A stretch of DNA of 64,000 bases from JAWWPY01 sp033854735 (GTDB taxonomy: Bacteria; Actinomycetota; Actinomycetes; Streptosporangiales; Streptosporangiaceae): the NCBI GenBank assembly GCA_033854735.1, contig JAWWPY010000540.1, positions 1 through 64,000 of the forward strand, in the 5' to 3' direction. Shown here one piece after another: positions 7,549 to 15,496 of this stretch. The position numbers and the translations under genes are program-made. The notes beneath the pieces are model-generated. The model was not told the origin of the DNA. It ran no database searches and saw nothing but the letters and a program-made list of their open reading frames with translations. How positions within the stretch are numbered: the first letter of the stretch is position 1; every line of letters begins with the position of its first letter.

Positions 7549-8769
7549 CTACGCCGTCAAGGCCAGGGTCGCTCCGGTCGGGTCGAGGAGCCGGTGGAAG
7601 CCGTCGGCGGCCGGGAATGTGGCCAGCGGGCTCCGTACGAGGGCGAAGGGCCCGTCCGGCCCGGCCATGGTTGCGCCTTCGGCCCCTACCGCGATGAACT
7701 CGCCGTCCATCCGGAGCAGGACCGGGCCGTCGCGGTGCGCGGATATCGCGGAGCGCCCTGACCGCAGTCCGTCGAGCACGTCATCGGGCCCGTCCCCGTC
7801 GCACTCGACCCACGTGGTCGGCAAGCCCGGCAGGGCGTCGGAACCAGGCCGGTGCCAGTCGCTCCCGCCGACCGGCAGCACGGTCGGGTCCCATGCCATC
7901 CACCAAGCCAGCGGGGTCGTCCAGTGCAGGTCGAGCCAGCTCCAGTGCCATACCTCGGCGAGTGGCGGCCGCCGCCGCATCGGGATGGTCCAGCTGACGT
8001 GGCCGCCAATCGGATGGTTGACCGACAGCAGGCCGCCGCCCCGCTCGGTCTCCTCCAGCCAGGAATCCGCGGGGGTGCGGAAGTCGATCCAGCCGACATC
8101 GCCGAGGGCCCCGGCGTGACCGTCCTCCGTCGTCACCTCCTGGCCCGGAATCAGGATGATTCCGTACCTGGCCGCCGCGCCAGGCAGTTCCGCGTGATGG
8201 CTGATCGTGTTGTGGTCGGTGATCGCGATGAAGTCGAGGCCGCGGGAAGCCGCGAAGCGGGCCAGTTCGGGAACGGTCAGCCCGCCGTCGGAATGCACCG
8301 TGTGCGTATGAAGGTCCCCGGCCAGCCAGCGGCGCCCTGACCGGGCAGGCAACTCGCGGCGGGCAGGCCGGTCCATTAGCGGAGGTGGCGGTTCGGGCCT
8401 GGCCTCGGGTATCAGCCTGCCGCGTTCCCCGGCCACCTCTGCCGTCAGGCGGTAGTCGACTTCCCCCCGGGGCAGCCGGTAGAGGCCGATCATCGCCTGC
8501 CACAGGCCGGGCTCCAGGTCACCACCCAGATAACCGGGTGTGGCGTCCTCCGCGGTGATGACGAAGGATCGCCGGGCCCCACCGGACCAGCCACGGAACC
8601 CCGCCGGGCCGGCGCAGCCCAGGTCCAGCACGCCGGACGAGCGGTCATACTCCAGCTCAACCCGCACCGCCCGGGCGCCGGGTGGGACCTCCACCGGCAG
8701 GTAGTGCCAGGGTGACGCGAAGCGATCCTCCAGAGTCCACTTGCCTGAGTGGCGCGTGCTCGTGCCCAT
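7549..8769 (-). CDS. PHP-domain metallohydrolase (CehA/McbA type)
   Basis: A 406-residue metal-dependent phosphoesterase-like protein. The N-terminal 140 residues form a beta-rich, prepeptidase-like domain. The PHP domain follows, with HTHTVHSDG near 153-161, ITDHN near 182-186, the GQE ligand near 208, NHP near 246 and GGSDWH near 298-303. These residues form the multi-metal site of the CehA/McbA branch, whose members hydrolyse phosphoesters or carbamates. The start ATG follows GGTGGGACC. No signal peptide is seen, so it is probably cytosolic. It is a single gene; the substrate is unknown. Confidence 0.9.
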   Translation of the reverse strand: MGTSTRHSGKWTLEDRFASPWHYLPVEVPPGARAVRVELEYDRSSGVLDLGCAGPAGFRGWSGGARRSFVITAEDATPGYLGGDLEPGLWQAMIGLYRLPRGEVDYRLTAEVAGERGRLIPEARPEPPPPLMDRPARRELPARSGRRWLAGDLHTHTVHSDGGLTVPELARFAASRGLDFIAITDHNTISHHAELPGAAARYGIILIPGQEVTTEDGHAGALGDVGWIDFRTPADSWLEETERGGGLLSVNHPIGGHVSWTIPMRRRPPLAEVWHWSWLDLHWTTPLAWWMAWDPTVLPVGGSDWHRPGSDALPGLPTTWVECDGDGPDDVLDGLRSGRSAISAHRDGPVLLRMDGEFIAVGAEGATMAGPDGPFALVRSPLATFPAADGFHRLLDPTGATLALTA

Positions 8770-8842
8770 GGTCCCACCGAAGCAGATTCAGCGCCGCCGG
8801 GCGAATTCCGTCGGCCTGACGCGTGGGCCCAGGGCTGGGTGG

Positions 8843-8870
8843 TTGACACGGAATTCACCGGGCGTAGAAT
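8843..8870 (+). promoter_or_regulatory. Promoter of the ABC-2 exporter operon
   Basis: TTGACA at 8843-8848 and TAGAAT at 8865-8870 are separated by 16 bp, a near-consensus housekeeping promoter. Two GAATTC half-palindromes (8851-8856 and 8867-8872) sit in the spacer and over the -10, a plausible operator for the TetR protein encoded at the end of this operon. The start codon is 66 bp downstream. Confidence 0.7.
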
Positions 8871-8935
8871 TCATCATGCGTTGAGATCCGGCCCGCGGCC
8901 GGGCCGGCAGTGCGGCGGCCAGTTAGGAGACGCTG

Positions 8936-10120
8936 ATGTGGGCGATGATCGTCAAGGAATTCCGGCAGCTGCGGCGCGACCGGCGCACGCTCGCCATGAT
9001 GATCGTGATGCCGGTCATCCTGCTCATCGTGTTCGGCTACGCGGCGAGCTTCGACGTGTCCACGATTCCTACCGCGGTCGCAGGCTCCCGGGCCGGGCAG
9101 ACGGCCCTGCCGGCCGCCTTCGATGTGGTGCGGCGGGAGCCGGGCGAGGGCGCGTCCTGGGCGCGGGCGCAGATCCGGGACGGGAAGGCCGCCGTCGCCG
9201 TCGTGACCGGGACCACGACCGTGGTGTTCATCGACGGCAGCCAGTTGTTCACGGCCAAGGCGGCGCTGGCCGCATTGGCCAACGCGCGGCGGCCGGCCGG
9301 CGCGCCGGGTTCCACGGCGGCTGGTACATCCAGCGCACAGCCGCCCAAGGTCACGGTCCTCTACAACCCAGGGCTCAAGACGGCCGACATCATGATCCCC
9401 GGCCTCGCCGGGGTTGTCCTGGTCTTCGTCGGCACCATCATCACGAGCCTCGGCGTGGTGCGTGAACGGCAGACCGGGACCCTGGAGCAGCTCGCGGTCA
9501 TGCCGCTGCGCCCGCGGGACGTTTTCCTCGGCAAGATCGCCCCGTACTTCGCGGTGGCCGCCGTGGACCTGGCCGTCGTGATCGCGGTCGGCGTGGCGGT
9601 CTTCGGCGTCCCGTTCCGGGGCTCGCTCGGCGTCTTCGCCCTCGGGGCGCTGCTGTTCCTGTTTGTGACGCTCGGCCTCGGGGTCCTGATCTCCAGCGTG
9701 TCGGAGAACCAGGGCCAGGCGATCCAGCTGTCCGTGATGATCATGCTGCCCCAGGTCCTGCTCTCCGGGCTGATCTTCCCGCTCACTTCGATCGCGATCG
9801 GCGTCCGCTGGATCTCCTACGTGCTGCCGCTCACCTACTTCAACCAGATTTCCCGTGGCGTGATGCTACGGGCGGAACCCATCGGGCCGCTGTGGCCTCC
9901 GTTCGTGTTCCTCGCCCTGCTCGGGCTGGCCGTCGTCACCCTCGCGACGCTGCGCTTCCGCTCCTACCTGGCCCCGGCCACGCCGCGGCGGGGACGGGGC
10001 ACCCCGGCCGCGGCAGCGGGCTCAGCCGAGCCGGCCACGGGCAGCGCGGCCACGGGTAACGCGGCCATCGGCATTCGGCCGGGGCCGGCCCGCGCCGCAG
10101 GGTCGGGAGACCCGGGATGA
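8936..10120 (+). CDS. ABC-2 type transporter permease
   Basis: A 394-residue exporter membrane subunit. Hydrophobic helix 1 is at about residues 20-40 (LAMMIVMPVILLIVFGYAA), followed by a large external loop to about 155. Five further helices come next, including the ABC-2 signature region VVRERQTGTLEQLAVMPLRP near 180-200, and a final helix near 325-345. The C-terminal tail is Ala/Gly/Pro-rich. ATG 8936 follows AGGAG by 6 nt. The stop overlaps the next ATPase by ATGA. It is the only permease in the operon, so a homodimer is likely. The YbhR/YbhS-like arrangement suggests export of a toxic hydrophobic compound. Confidence 0.9.
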   Translation: MWAMIVKEFRQLRRDRRTLAMMIVMPVILLIVFGYAASFDVSTIPTAVAGSRAGQTALPAAFDVVRREPGEGASWARAQIRDGKAAVAVVTGTTTVVFIDGSQLFTAKAALAALANARRPAGAPGSTAAGTSSAQPPKVTVLYNPGLKTADIMIPGLAGVVLVFVGTIITSLGVVRERQTGTLEQLAVMPLRPRDVFLGKIAPYFAVAAVDLAVVIAVGVAVFGVPFRGSLGVFALGALLFLFVTLGLGVLISSVSENQGQAIQLSVMIMLPQVLLSGLIFPLTSIAIGVRWISYVLPLTYFNQISRGVMLRAEPIGPLWPPFVFLALLGLAVVTLATLRFRSYLAPATPRRGRGTPAAAAGSAEPATGSAATGNAAIGIRPGPARAAGSGDPG

Positions 10121-11139
10121 ACACCCCGACCAGCAGCAACGAAAAGCTGACCGGATCATGGTGGGGAACCGACGTGGTTTCCGTTTGGTATGGGAAGGTG
10201 CTGGCGCTTGACCGGGTAACATTCCGCGCGGCACCTGGGCAGGTCAGTGCCGTGGTCGGCGGCGACGGTGCGGGCCGGACGACCTTGCTGCGCGGCCTGG
10301 CCGGTGCGCTGGCGGCCAGCGAGGGCGAAATCCGCCGGCCCGCCGCGCGCCGGATCGGATACCTGCCAGCCGGCTCGGGCACCTACCCGGACCTCACGGT
10401 GGCGGAGAACCTCGCCTTCCGCGCCGCGGTGTACGGCGTCAGCGCTGACTCGCGCGTCGCCGGCTACCTCGAGCGGGCCGGGCTCGGCGCCGCCCGGGAC
10501 CGGCTCGCCGGGCGGCTGTCCGGCGGAATGCGGCAGAAGCTGGGCGTCATCGCCGCGATGGTGCATCAGCCCGCGCTGCTCGTCCTGGACGAGCCAACGA
10601 CTGGCGTGGACCCGGTGAGCCGGGTCGAGTTGTGGTCGCTGATCGCGCGGGCCGCCGCCGACGGCGCGGCGGTGGTGCTGGCCACGAGTTATCTCGATGA
10701 AGCGGAGCGGGCCGCGCAGGTGCTCGCCCTGGACGCCGGCCGGGTCCTGGCCGCGGGGACTCCGGAGCAGATCATGGCGGCGATGCCCGGTACGGTGCGG
10801 ATCATGGACAGGCGGCCGCCGGGCGATGCGGCGCGCCGGGCCTGGCGGCGCAACGCCCGCTGGCGGGTCTGGGTGCCAGACGGCCCGGCCGTCGCGCTGG
10901 GCGAACCGGCTGCGCCGGATGGCCTGGCTGCGCTCGCCGATCCGAGCGGCCCGGACGCTGTGCTCGCGCGTCCGGAGGCTGCGCCGGACGGCCCGGACGC
11001 TGCGCTTGCCGGTCCGGACGCTGGGCCTGGCCGTCCGGAGGCGGTATTGGGCGAGCCGGTCCAGCCCGATCTGCAGGACGCGGTGACGGTCGCGTCCCTG
11101 CGCCGGGAACTGGCGATGAGCGGAGGGAGCCGGCCATGA
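10117..11139 (+). CDS. ABC transporter ATPase with degenerate catalytic residues
   Basis: A 340-residue nucleotide-binding subunit. The signature LSGGM (134-138) and Walker B LLVLDEP (154-160) are intact, but Walker A reads GGDGAGRTT with Arg54 in place of the catalytic Lys, the Q-loop position is Ala (about 85), and the switch His is Ser191. This site should bind but not hydrolyse ATP well. Residues 255-325 are a Pro/Asp/Ala-rich tail built of imperfect GPDA/PEA repeats, outside the fold. It overlaps both neighbours by 4 nt and is predicted to pair with the next ATPase. It resembles the first half of the fused YbhF/RbbA-type ATPases. Confidence 0.9.
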   Translation: MNTPTSSNEKLTGSWWGTDVVSVWYGKVLALDRVTFRAAPGQVSAVVGGDGAGRTTLLRGLAGALAASEGEIRRPAARRIGYLPAGSGTYPDLTVAENLAFRAAVYGVSADSRVAGYLERAGLGAARDRLAGRLSGGMRQKLGVIAAMVHQPALLVLDEPTTGVDPVSRVELWSLIARAAADGAAVVLATSYLDEAERAAQVLALDAGRVLAAGTPEQIMAAMPGTVRIMDRRPPGDAARRAWRRNARWRVWVPDGPAVALGEPAAPDGLAALADPSGPDAVLARPEAAPDGPDAALAGPDAGPGRPEAVLGEPVQPDLQDAVTVASLRRELAMSGGSRP

Positions 11140-12032
11140 GCGGAGGAATGCCGGGGGAGAGCGGCGTGCTCGCCGAGTGCGCGGGCGTGACCAGGAGCTT
11201 CGGCCGGTTCGTCGCGGTCGACCACGTGGATCTGCGGCTGGGTGGCGGTGAGGTGGTCGGCTTGCTCGGCGCGAACGGTGCCGGGAAGACCACCCTGATC
11301 CGGATGCTGCTTGGGCTGCTGCCGGTCTCCGCAGGTGAGGTACGGCTGTTCGGAGATCCGCCGTCCCGCGGCACCCGCCAGCGCATCGGCTATGTTCCGC
11401 AGGGCCTCGGGCTCTACGACGATCTCACCGCGGCCGAGAACCTGGCCTTTTCGGCCGCGGTCTTCGGCGCGGGCACCAGCCGGGCCCTGCCGGCCGCGCT
11501 GCGTCCCTACGGCCGGGCCATTGTCGGCGAGCTTCCGCTCGGCGTCCAGCGCCGGGTGGCGTTCGCGGAGGCGCTGGCGCACCGGCCTGACCTCCTCATC
11601 CTCGATGAGCCGACCTCGGGCGTGGACCCGCTGGCGCGCGCCCGGCTCTGGGAGACGATCGGCGAGGCGGCCGCGGCTGGCGCCGGGGTGCTGGTCACGA
11701 CGCACTACCTGGACGAGGCGGGCGAGTGCGGCCGGCTGGTGATCATGGCGGACGGGCGCGTGGTCGCCCGCGGCACGGCCGCCGAGATCACCGGCAGCGC
11801 CCGGGTGACGGTGGTCGAGACAGACGCGTGGGCGGCCGCGTTCGACGCGCTGGAGGCAGCCGGCTTGGCCGCCGCGCTGGTCGGCGGCTCGTTGCGGGTC
11901 GCCGGTGCCCCGCCCGACGTCGTGGCGAGCGCACTCGGCGGCATCGATGGGCGGGTCAGCGAGGCGCCGACTACGCTGGAAGAACGTTTCTTCCAGCTAA
12001 CATCCACCCGCCAACCGGAGGTATCGGGCTGA
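11136..12032 (+). CDS. ABC transporter ATPase, catalytic partner
   Basis: A 298-residue nucleotide-binding subunit with an intact Walker A (GANGAGKTT, Lys51), Q-loop Gln89, Walker B LLILDEP (153-159) and switch His190, but a degenerate signature LPLGV (133-137). Its faults complement those of the preceding ATPase: the canonical ATP site is completed by the LSGGM of the neighbour, while the second site is defective on both faces. It starts at ATG 11136 inside an ATGA overlap. The last 80 residues form a small regulatory domain. The split pair corresponds to the two halves of YbhF-like proteins. Confidence 0.92.
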   Translation: MSGGMPGESGVLAECAGVTRSFGRFVAVDHVDLRLGGGEVVGLLGANGAGKTTLIRMLLGLLPVSAGEVRLFGDPPSRGTRQRIGYVPQGLGLYDDLTAAENLAFSAAVFGAGTSRALPAALRPYGRAIVGELPLGVQRRVAFAEALAHRPDLLILDEPTSGVDPLARARLWETIGEAAAAGAGVLVTTHYLDEAGECGRLVIMADGRVVARGTAAEITGSARVTVVETDAWAAAFDALEAAGLAAALVGGSLRVAGAPPDVVASALGGIDGRVSEAPTTLEERFFQLTSTRQPEVSG

Positions 12033-12820
12033 CTCACCCAGGCGACGACACACGCCGCAGCGGGCGGCGCACGGGCGACAGCGGTACGCGTGAAGCGATC
12101 CTGAGCGCCGCCAGGAAGCGGTTCGGCGATCACGGCTACACGGGAGCCACGATCCGGGCCATCGCCGCCGACGCCGGGGTGGATCCTGCCCTGGTACATC
12201 ACTTCTTCGGCCCGAAGGAGCGCCTGTTCGCGGCGGCCATGCGGCTGCCCCTGATCCCCGGCGAAATGATCGACGCGGCGCTCGCACCTGGCGCCCGAAA
12301 TCCCGCGCAGAGCCTGGGAGAGCACCTGGTGCGCACGGTGCTGGGCGCCTGGGATGTCACCGAGCTCCGCGACATGTTCCTCGGCCTGCTGCGATCGGCC
12401 GTCACGAGCGAGCAGGCCGCGGCGATGCTGCGAGAGTTCGTGACCGAGTCCATCCTCGGCAGGATCGCCGAGGTCGCCGTGCCCACCGGGGCGGCGGGCG
12501 CTGATGGGCCGGCGGCCACCGACGGGGCGGCGAACGCTGACGGGGCGGCGGCCACTGACGGGGCGGCGGCCACTGACGGGCCGGCGGCCACTGACGGGCC
12601 GGCGGACGTGGATGGGCCGGCGAGCGCAGGTGGGCCGGCGGGCGCTGAGATGGCGGCCGAGGCAAGCTACCGGGCTGCTCTCGTCGCCAGCCAGGTCGTC
12701 GGCCTGGCTCTGGCCAGGTACGTGCTCGGGCTGGAGCCGCTCGCCACCGCCAGCCAGGACGATCTCGCTGCGGCGATCGGCCCGACGCTGGAGCGCTACC
12801 TCACCGGCACGGTGCGCTGA
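12029..12820 (+). CDS. TetR/AcrR-family regulator, apparent CTG start
   Basis: A 263-residue regulator. The helix-turn-helix domain is at about residues 20-70 (REAILSAARKRFGDHGYTG, IRAIAADAGVDPALVHHFF) and an alpha-helical ligand domain follows. No ATG, GTG or TTG precedes the DNA-binding domain in this frame; CTG 12029 lies 7 nt after a full GGAGG and overlaps the upstream stop as CTGA, so I call it the start. Residues about 155-208 are an inserted run of Ala-Ala-Thr-Asp-Gly repeats between two helices of the ligand domain. It probably represses its own exporter operon through the GAATTC pair at 8851-8872. Confidence 0.85.
   Translation: MTHPGDDTRRSGRRTGDSGTREAILSAARKRFGDHGYTGATIRAIAADAGVDPALVHHFFGPKERLFAAAMRLPLIPGEMIDAALAPGARNPAQSLGEHLVRTVLGAWDVTELRDMFLGLLRSAVTSEQAAAMLREFVTESILGRIAEVAVPTGAAGADGPAATDGAANADGAAATDGAAATDGPAATDGPADVDGPASAGGPAGAEMAAEASYRAALVASQVVGLALARYVLGLEPLATASQDDLAAAIGPTLERYLTGTVR
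12491..12652. repeat. 18-bp tandem repeat, 9 copies, coding
   Basis: Nine units of consensus GCGGCGGCCACTGACGGG in frame within the TetR gene, encoding six-residue Ala-Ala-Ala-Thr-Asp-Gly repeats. The centre copies are identical; the outer ones are diverged. Confidence 0.92.
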
Positions 12821-12869
12821 CCCGGGTACCTATCGGCGGCCGGCCTCCTTTAGGGGATTCCTCCGCGGT

Positions 12870-13673
12870 TCAGGCAGTGAAGAATTCGAGCAGCTCTGGA
12901 GCGAGCGCTTCGGGCGACACGTTGTGCATCTGGCCGTCCAGGACGCGGTGAACCGCGCCCTGGACCGTTCCGGCGACTGCCCTCCCCGCGCTGGTCATCC
13001 ACGCCGGGCTGTTCCCGCCGGTGAGCACGAGCGTGGGCTGGGTAATGGCAGCCAGCCGGCGGGCGGGCAGGGCGTTCCCGGGCCCCATGACGGCGGCCTC
13101 ATAGGCCAGCGTGTGCGCCGCGGCCTCGGCGTCTGACCAGGACGGCTGCAGCCGCATCGCGGCGACCGCCTCGACCGGAGCCTCAGCCGCCTGGACCATG
13201 AACAGCTCGACCGCGTCCCCGCGCCGGCCCTCCTTGACCAGGGCGTCGAGTTGCGCCGCGAAATCGGGCGACAGCTCGGGCGCGCTCTCGTCGACGTGGT
13301 ATGGCGGCTCCCACACGGCCAGTTTCGCTATGGCCGGGTTCCGCGCCGCGGCCTCAAGCGCCAGGCCGGCACCAGAAGAACCACCGAAGACCATGGCCGA
13401 TCCGCCTGCCTCCTCAAGGAGGGCACTCAGGTCCTCGACCTCACGCTCGACGGCGTAGGGCTGTGTGTCGCCGCTGTCGCCCCGCCCACGCCGGTCATAG
13501 TTGAACACCGTGAACCACGGGGCCAGGGCCGCCGCCACGTCCGACAGGATGGAATGTGCCCGGCCGGTGAACGCGCCATGCACCAGGAGTATCGCCGGTC
13601 CGGTGCCGGATCGGTCGAAGGCGATCGTGGTGCCATCGGCCGAGCTCACCCGGCCTGTTGCCATCCCGCTCAT
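12870..13673 (-). CDS. Alpha/beta hydrolase
   Basis: A 267-residue alpha/beta-fold hydrolase. Seen in order: LLVHGAFTGR with the oxyanion loop, NYDRRGRGDSG, the nucleophile elbow GGSSGAG (about residue 95), and the C-terminal catalytic His in GQMHNVSPE. The acid is probably the Asp near the DGQM turn or the residue after LVLTGG. Length matches the family, which covers esterases and haloperoxidase-like enzymes. ATG 13673 is chosen among three nearby ATGs (13682, 13673, 13664) and none has a strong ribosome site. It converges with the TetR gene 49 bp away. The substrate is unknown. Confidence 0.85.
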   Translation of the reverse strand: MSGMATGRVSSADGTTIAFDRSGTGPAILLVHGAFTGRAHSILSDVAAALAPWFTVFNYDRRGRGDSGDTQPYAVEREVEDLSALLEEAGGSAMVFGGSSGAGLALEAAARNPAIAKLAVWEPPYHVDESAPELSPDFAAQLDALVKEGRRGDAVELFMVQAAEAPVEAVAAMRLQPSWSDAEAAAHTLAYEAAVMGPGNALPARRLAAITQPTLVLTGGNSPAWMTSAGRAVAGTVQGAVHRVLDGQMHNVSPEALAPELLEFFTA

Positions 13674-13726
13674 CGCACGCATCCCATCATGTCGGCTCGG
13701 GTCAGTCCCGCGCTGGCCGCTGACGA

Positions 13727-14119
13727 TCAGCCGGCCGGCTTCTCCAGGCACAGCGCCTCCCAGTGGTGGCCGTCAAGATCGGCGAAGCCACGCTGGTACC
13801 TGCCGCCGCCCTGCTGCGGCGTACCTGCCGGGCTGGCTCCGGCCGCGAGGGCCTTGGCGACTAGCTCATCCACCTGGTCGGTGCGCTCTACGCCAAGGAC
13901 CAGGATCACCTCTGTGCTCGCGGTCGCATCGGCGACGCCCCTGGCGGTGAACGAGGCGAACGTCGGCTCGGCCAGCAGCATGACCTGGGTGTGTTCACTG
14001 ATGATCACGGACGCCATGTCATTTGTCATGCCAAAGAACTGAAAGCCCAGGTCGGTGAAGAACGCCTCCGACCGGGTCAGGTCCTTGACCGGAAGATTGA
14101 CGAACAGTTTCGTAGGCAT
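13727..14119 (-). CDS. VOC-family (glyoxalase/bleomycin-resistance fold) protein
   Basis: A 130-residue vicinal oxygen chelate protein with two beta-alpha-beta-beta-beta units. Unit one starts at KLFVNLPVKDLTRSEAFFTDLGF; unit two contains QVDELVAKALAAGAS and ends in GFADLDGHHWEALCLE. The closing strand carries a Glu at the usual metal-ligand position. This is the short stand-alone type often annotated as a lactoylglutathione lyase relative. ATG 14119 lies behind AAAGGAA at fair spacing. It lies upstream of the hydrolase on the same strand (53 bp gap), so co-transcription is likely. Substrate unknown. Confidence 0.87.
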   Translation of the reverse strand: MPTKLFVNLPVKDLTRSEAFFTDLGFQFFGMTNDMASVIISEHTQVMLLAEPTFASFTARGVADATASTEVILVLGVERTDQVDELVAKALAAGASPAGTPQQGGGRYQRGFADLDGHHWEALCLEKPAG

Positions 14120-14222
14120 CTGCGGGTTCCTTTCCCTCGTCGCCGCCCTCACCTGGATGGTGCGGACGCCTACAGTCTGCAAAGCGCGGGACTGACCGGT
14201 CTTGGATGCCGGCGCCAGCTAC

Positions 14223-14242
14223 TTGACTGTCCGTGCACGGAC
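14223..14242. promoter_or_regulatory. Perfect 14-bp palindrome beside a TTGACT hexamer
   Basis: GTCCGTGCACGGAC at 14229-14242 is a perfect palindrome, directly after TTGACT. It lies upstream of the VOC gene and downstream of the AraC gene. It may be an operator; I see no clear -10 on either strand. Confidence 0.3.
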
Positions 14243-14343
14243 TTAGCCTCGATCTCCTGGCCCAGTGGATCGAGCTTTGGAGTCGCTCAAGCCTGGCCTG
14301 CACGCGGCCTGCCGGATCTGCTGACCGGCGTCGGAGTGCGGCC

Positions 14344-15312
14344 TCAGGCCCGGGAACTGCTGTAGTTACGGCGGTATTCGGCGGGCGGCAGGCCGTAGGT
14401 ACGCCGGAACAGCCGGCTGAAGTGCGCCGAGTCCGGAAGGCCCCACCTGGCTGCCACGGTGCTGACGGATACGGCACGGAAAGCCGGATCGGCCAGGTCC
14501 CTACGGCAGCGTTCAAGACGCCGCCGGCGGATCCACCCAGCTACGGTCGTGTCCTGAGCCTCGAACAGCCGGTGCAGGTAACGCAGGGAGACGTGATGTG
14601 CGGCCGCCACGATGCCAGGAGATAGCTCCGTCTCGCCCAGGTGTTCCTCGATGAATGCGTGGATGCGCAACAGCAGAGTTCGTTCTCGCGATTCGACGGG
14701 TAGCGACCCAGTCTGATCGGCGCGCTCGGCCACAGCCGCGGTCACCAGGTCCATTACCACCGTGCACAGCCGGGCTGCGCTGGCCGGCTGATAGGTCTCC
14801 AGGTCCAGGACCACGCGGCGAAGCAACGGCGCAGCCAGAGCGCCGGTCCCCCCGTCGGCAGCAATGGGAACCGCGGTAAGCCCGCCAACGGAATCCGGCG
14901 GGAGGGCCAGCAGATCGCGCGGGAAGCCGAACACCGCCAGCTGGACCGCCGAGTCATAGGCCAGATCGTAAGGCCGGGCGAAGTCGTAGATCGCGAACTC
15001 GCCTGGTCGGAGCCGCGCGGTCCGGCCATCCTGGGCGAGGCGGAGGCTCCCCGACATGGCCAGCACAACCCGGTAAAGCTCAGAGCCGCCGCGGCGGATC
15101 AGGCCGGGCGTGCGGTGCACGCTGTGCGGCGTGGAAGTCTGCACCCGGCCAACATTCACCGGCCCGAGGTGCCCAGCCTCGATCTCACCCGACAGCGGCA
15201 CATCCGGATCGCTTCGAAAGTCGAGCGGGCCGAGCGTGTCGCACACGGTGCTCCGCCAGGCGTCGTAGCGGTACGCAGGAGGGACGTCACTCGTGCGGAT
15301 CAGAATGGCCAT
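14344..15312 (-). CDS. AraC-family transcriptional regulator
   Basis: A 322-residue regulator. The N-terminal 200 residues form the AraC-binding-like sensor domain (AYRYDAWRSTVCDTLGPLDF, then RLRPGEFAIYDFARPYDLAY). The C-terminal double helix-turn-helix is clear: HHVSLRYLHRLFEAQDTTVAGWIRRRR and AARWGLPDSAHFSRLFRRTYG (each interrupted here only to name parts), ending PAEYRR. This NphR-like layout is common in actinomycetes. ATG 15312 is chosen because the sensor domain begins there. It is divergent from the MalY-type aminotransferase, 184 bp away, and may regulate it. Confidence 0.9.
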   Translation of the reverse strand: MAILIRTSDVPPAYRYDAWRSTVCDTLGPLDFRSDPDVPLSGEIEAGHLGPVNVGRVQTSTPHSVHRTPGLIRRGGSELYRVVLAMSGSLRLAQDGRTARLRPGEFAIYDFARPYDLAYDSAVQLAVFGFPRDLLALPPDSVGGLTAVPIAADGGTGALAAPLLRRVVLDLETYQPASAARLCTVVMDLVTAAVAERADQTGSLPVESRERTLLLRIHAFIEEHLGETELSPGIVAAAHHVSLRYLHRLFEAQDTTVAGWIRRRRLERCRRDLADPAFRAVSVSTVAARWGLPDSAHFSRLFRRTYGLPPAEYRRNYSSSRA

Positions 15313-15496
15313 CCGTATCGCCCCCATCGCTGCCAGGGCCATGGTACCGACGGCACACCCAGCCGCCGGTGCCGGACCAGCGATCCTCGAGGCGACACGG
15401 GGGGCTTCGGCGGCCCTTGGCGGGCATCCGGCCCGGTCAGATCGGCTGACGGTGGACCTAAGTGGACACATCTGGACCGCCGCTAACATCGGTGAC

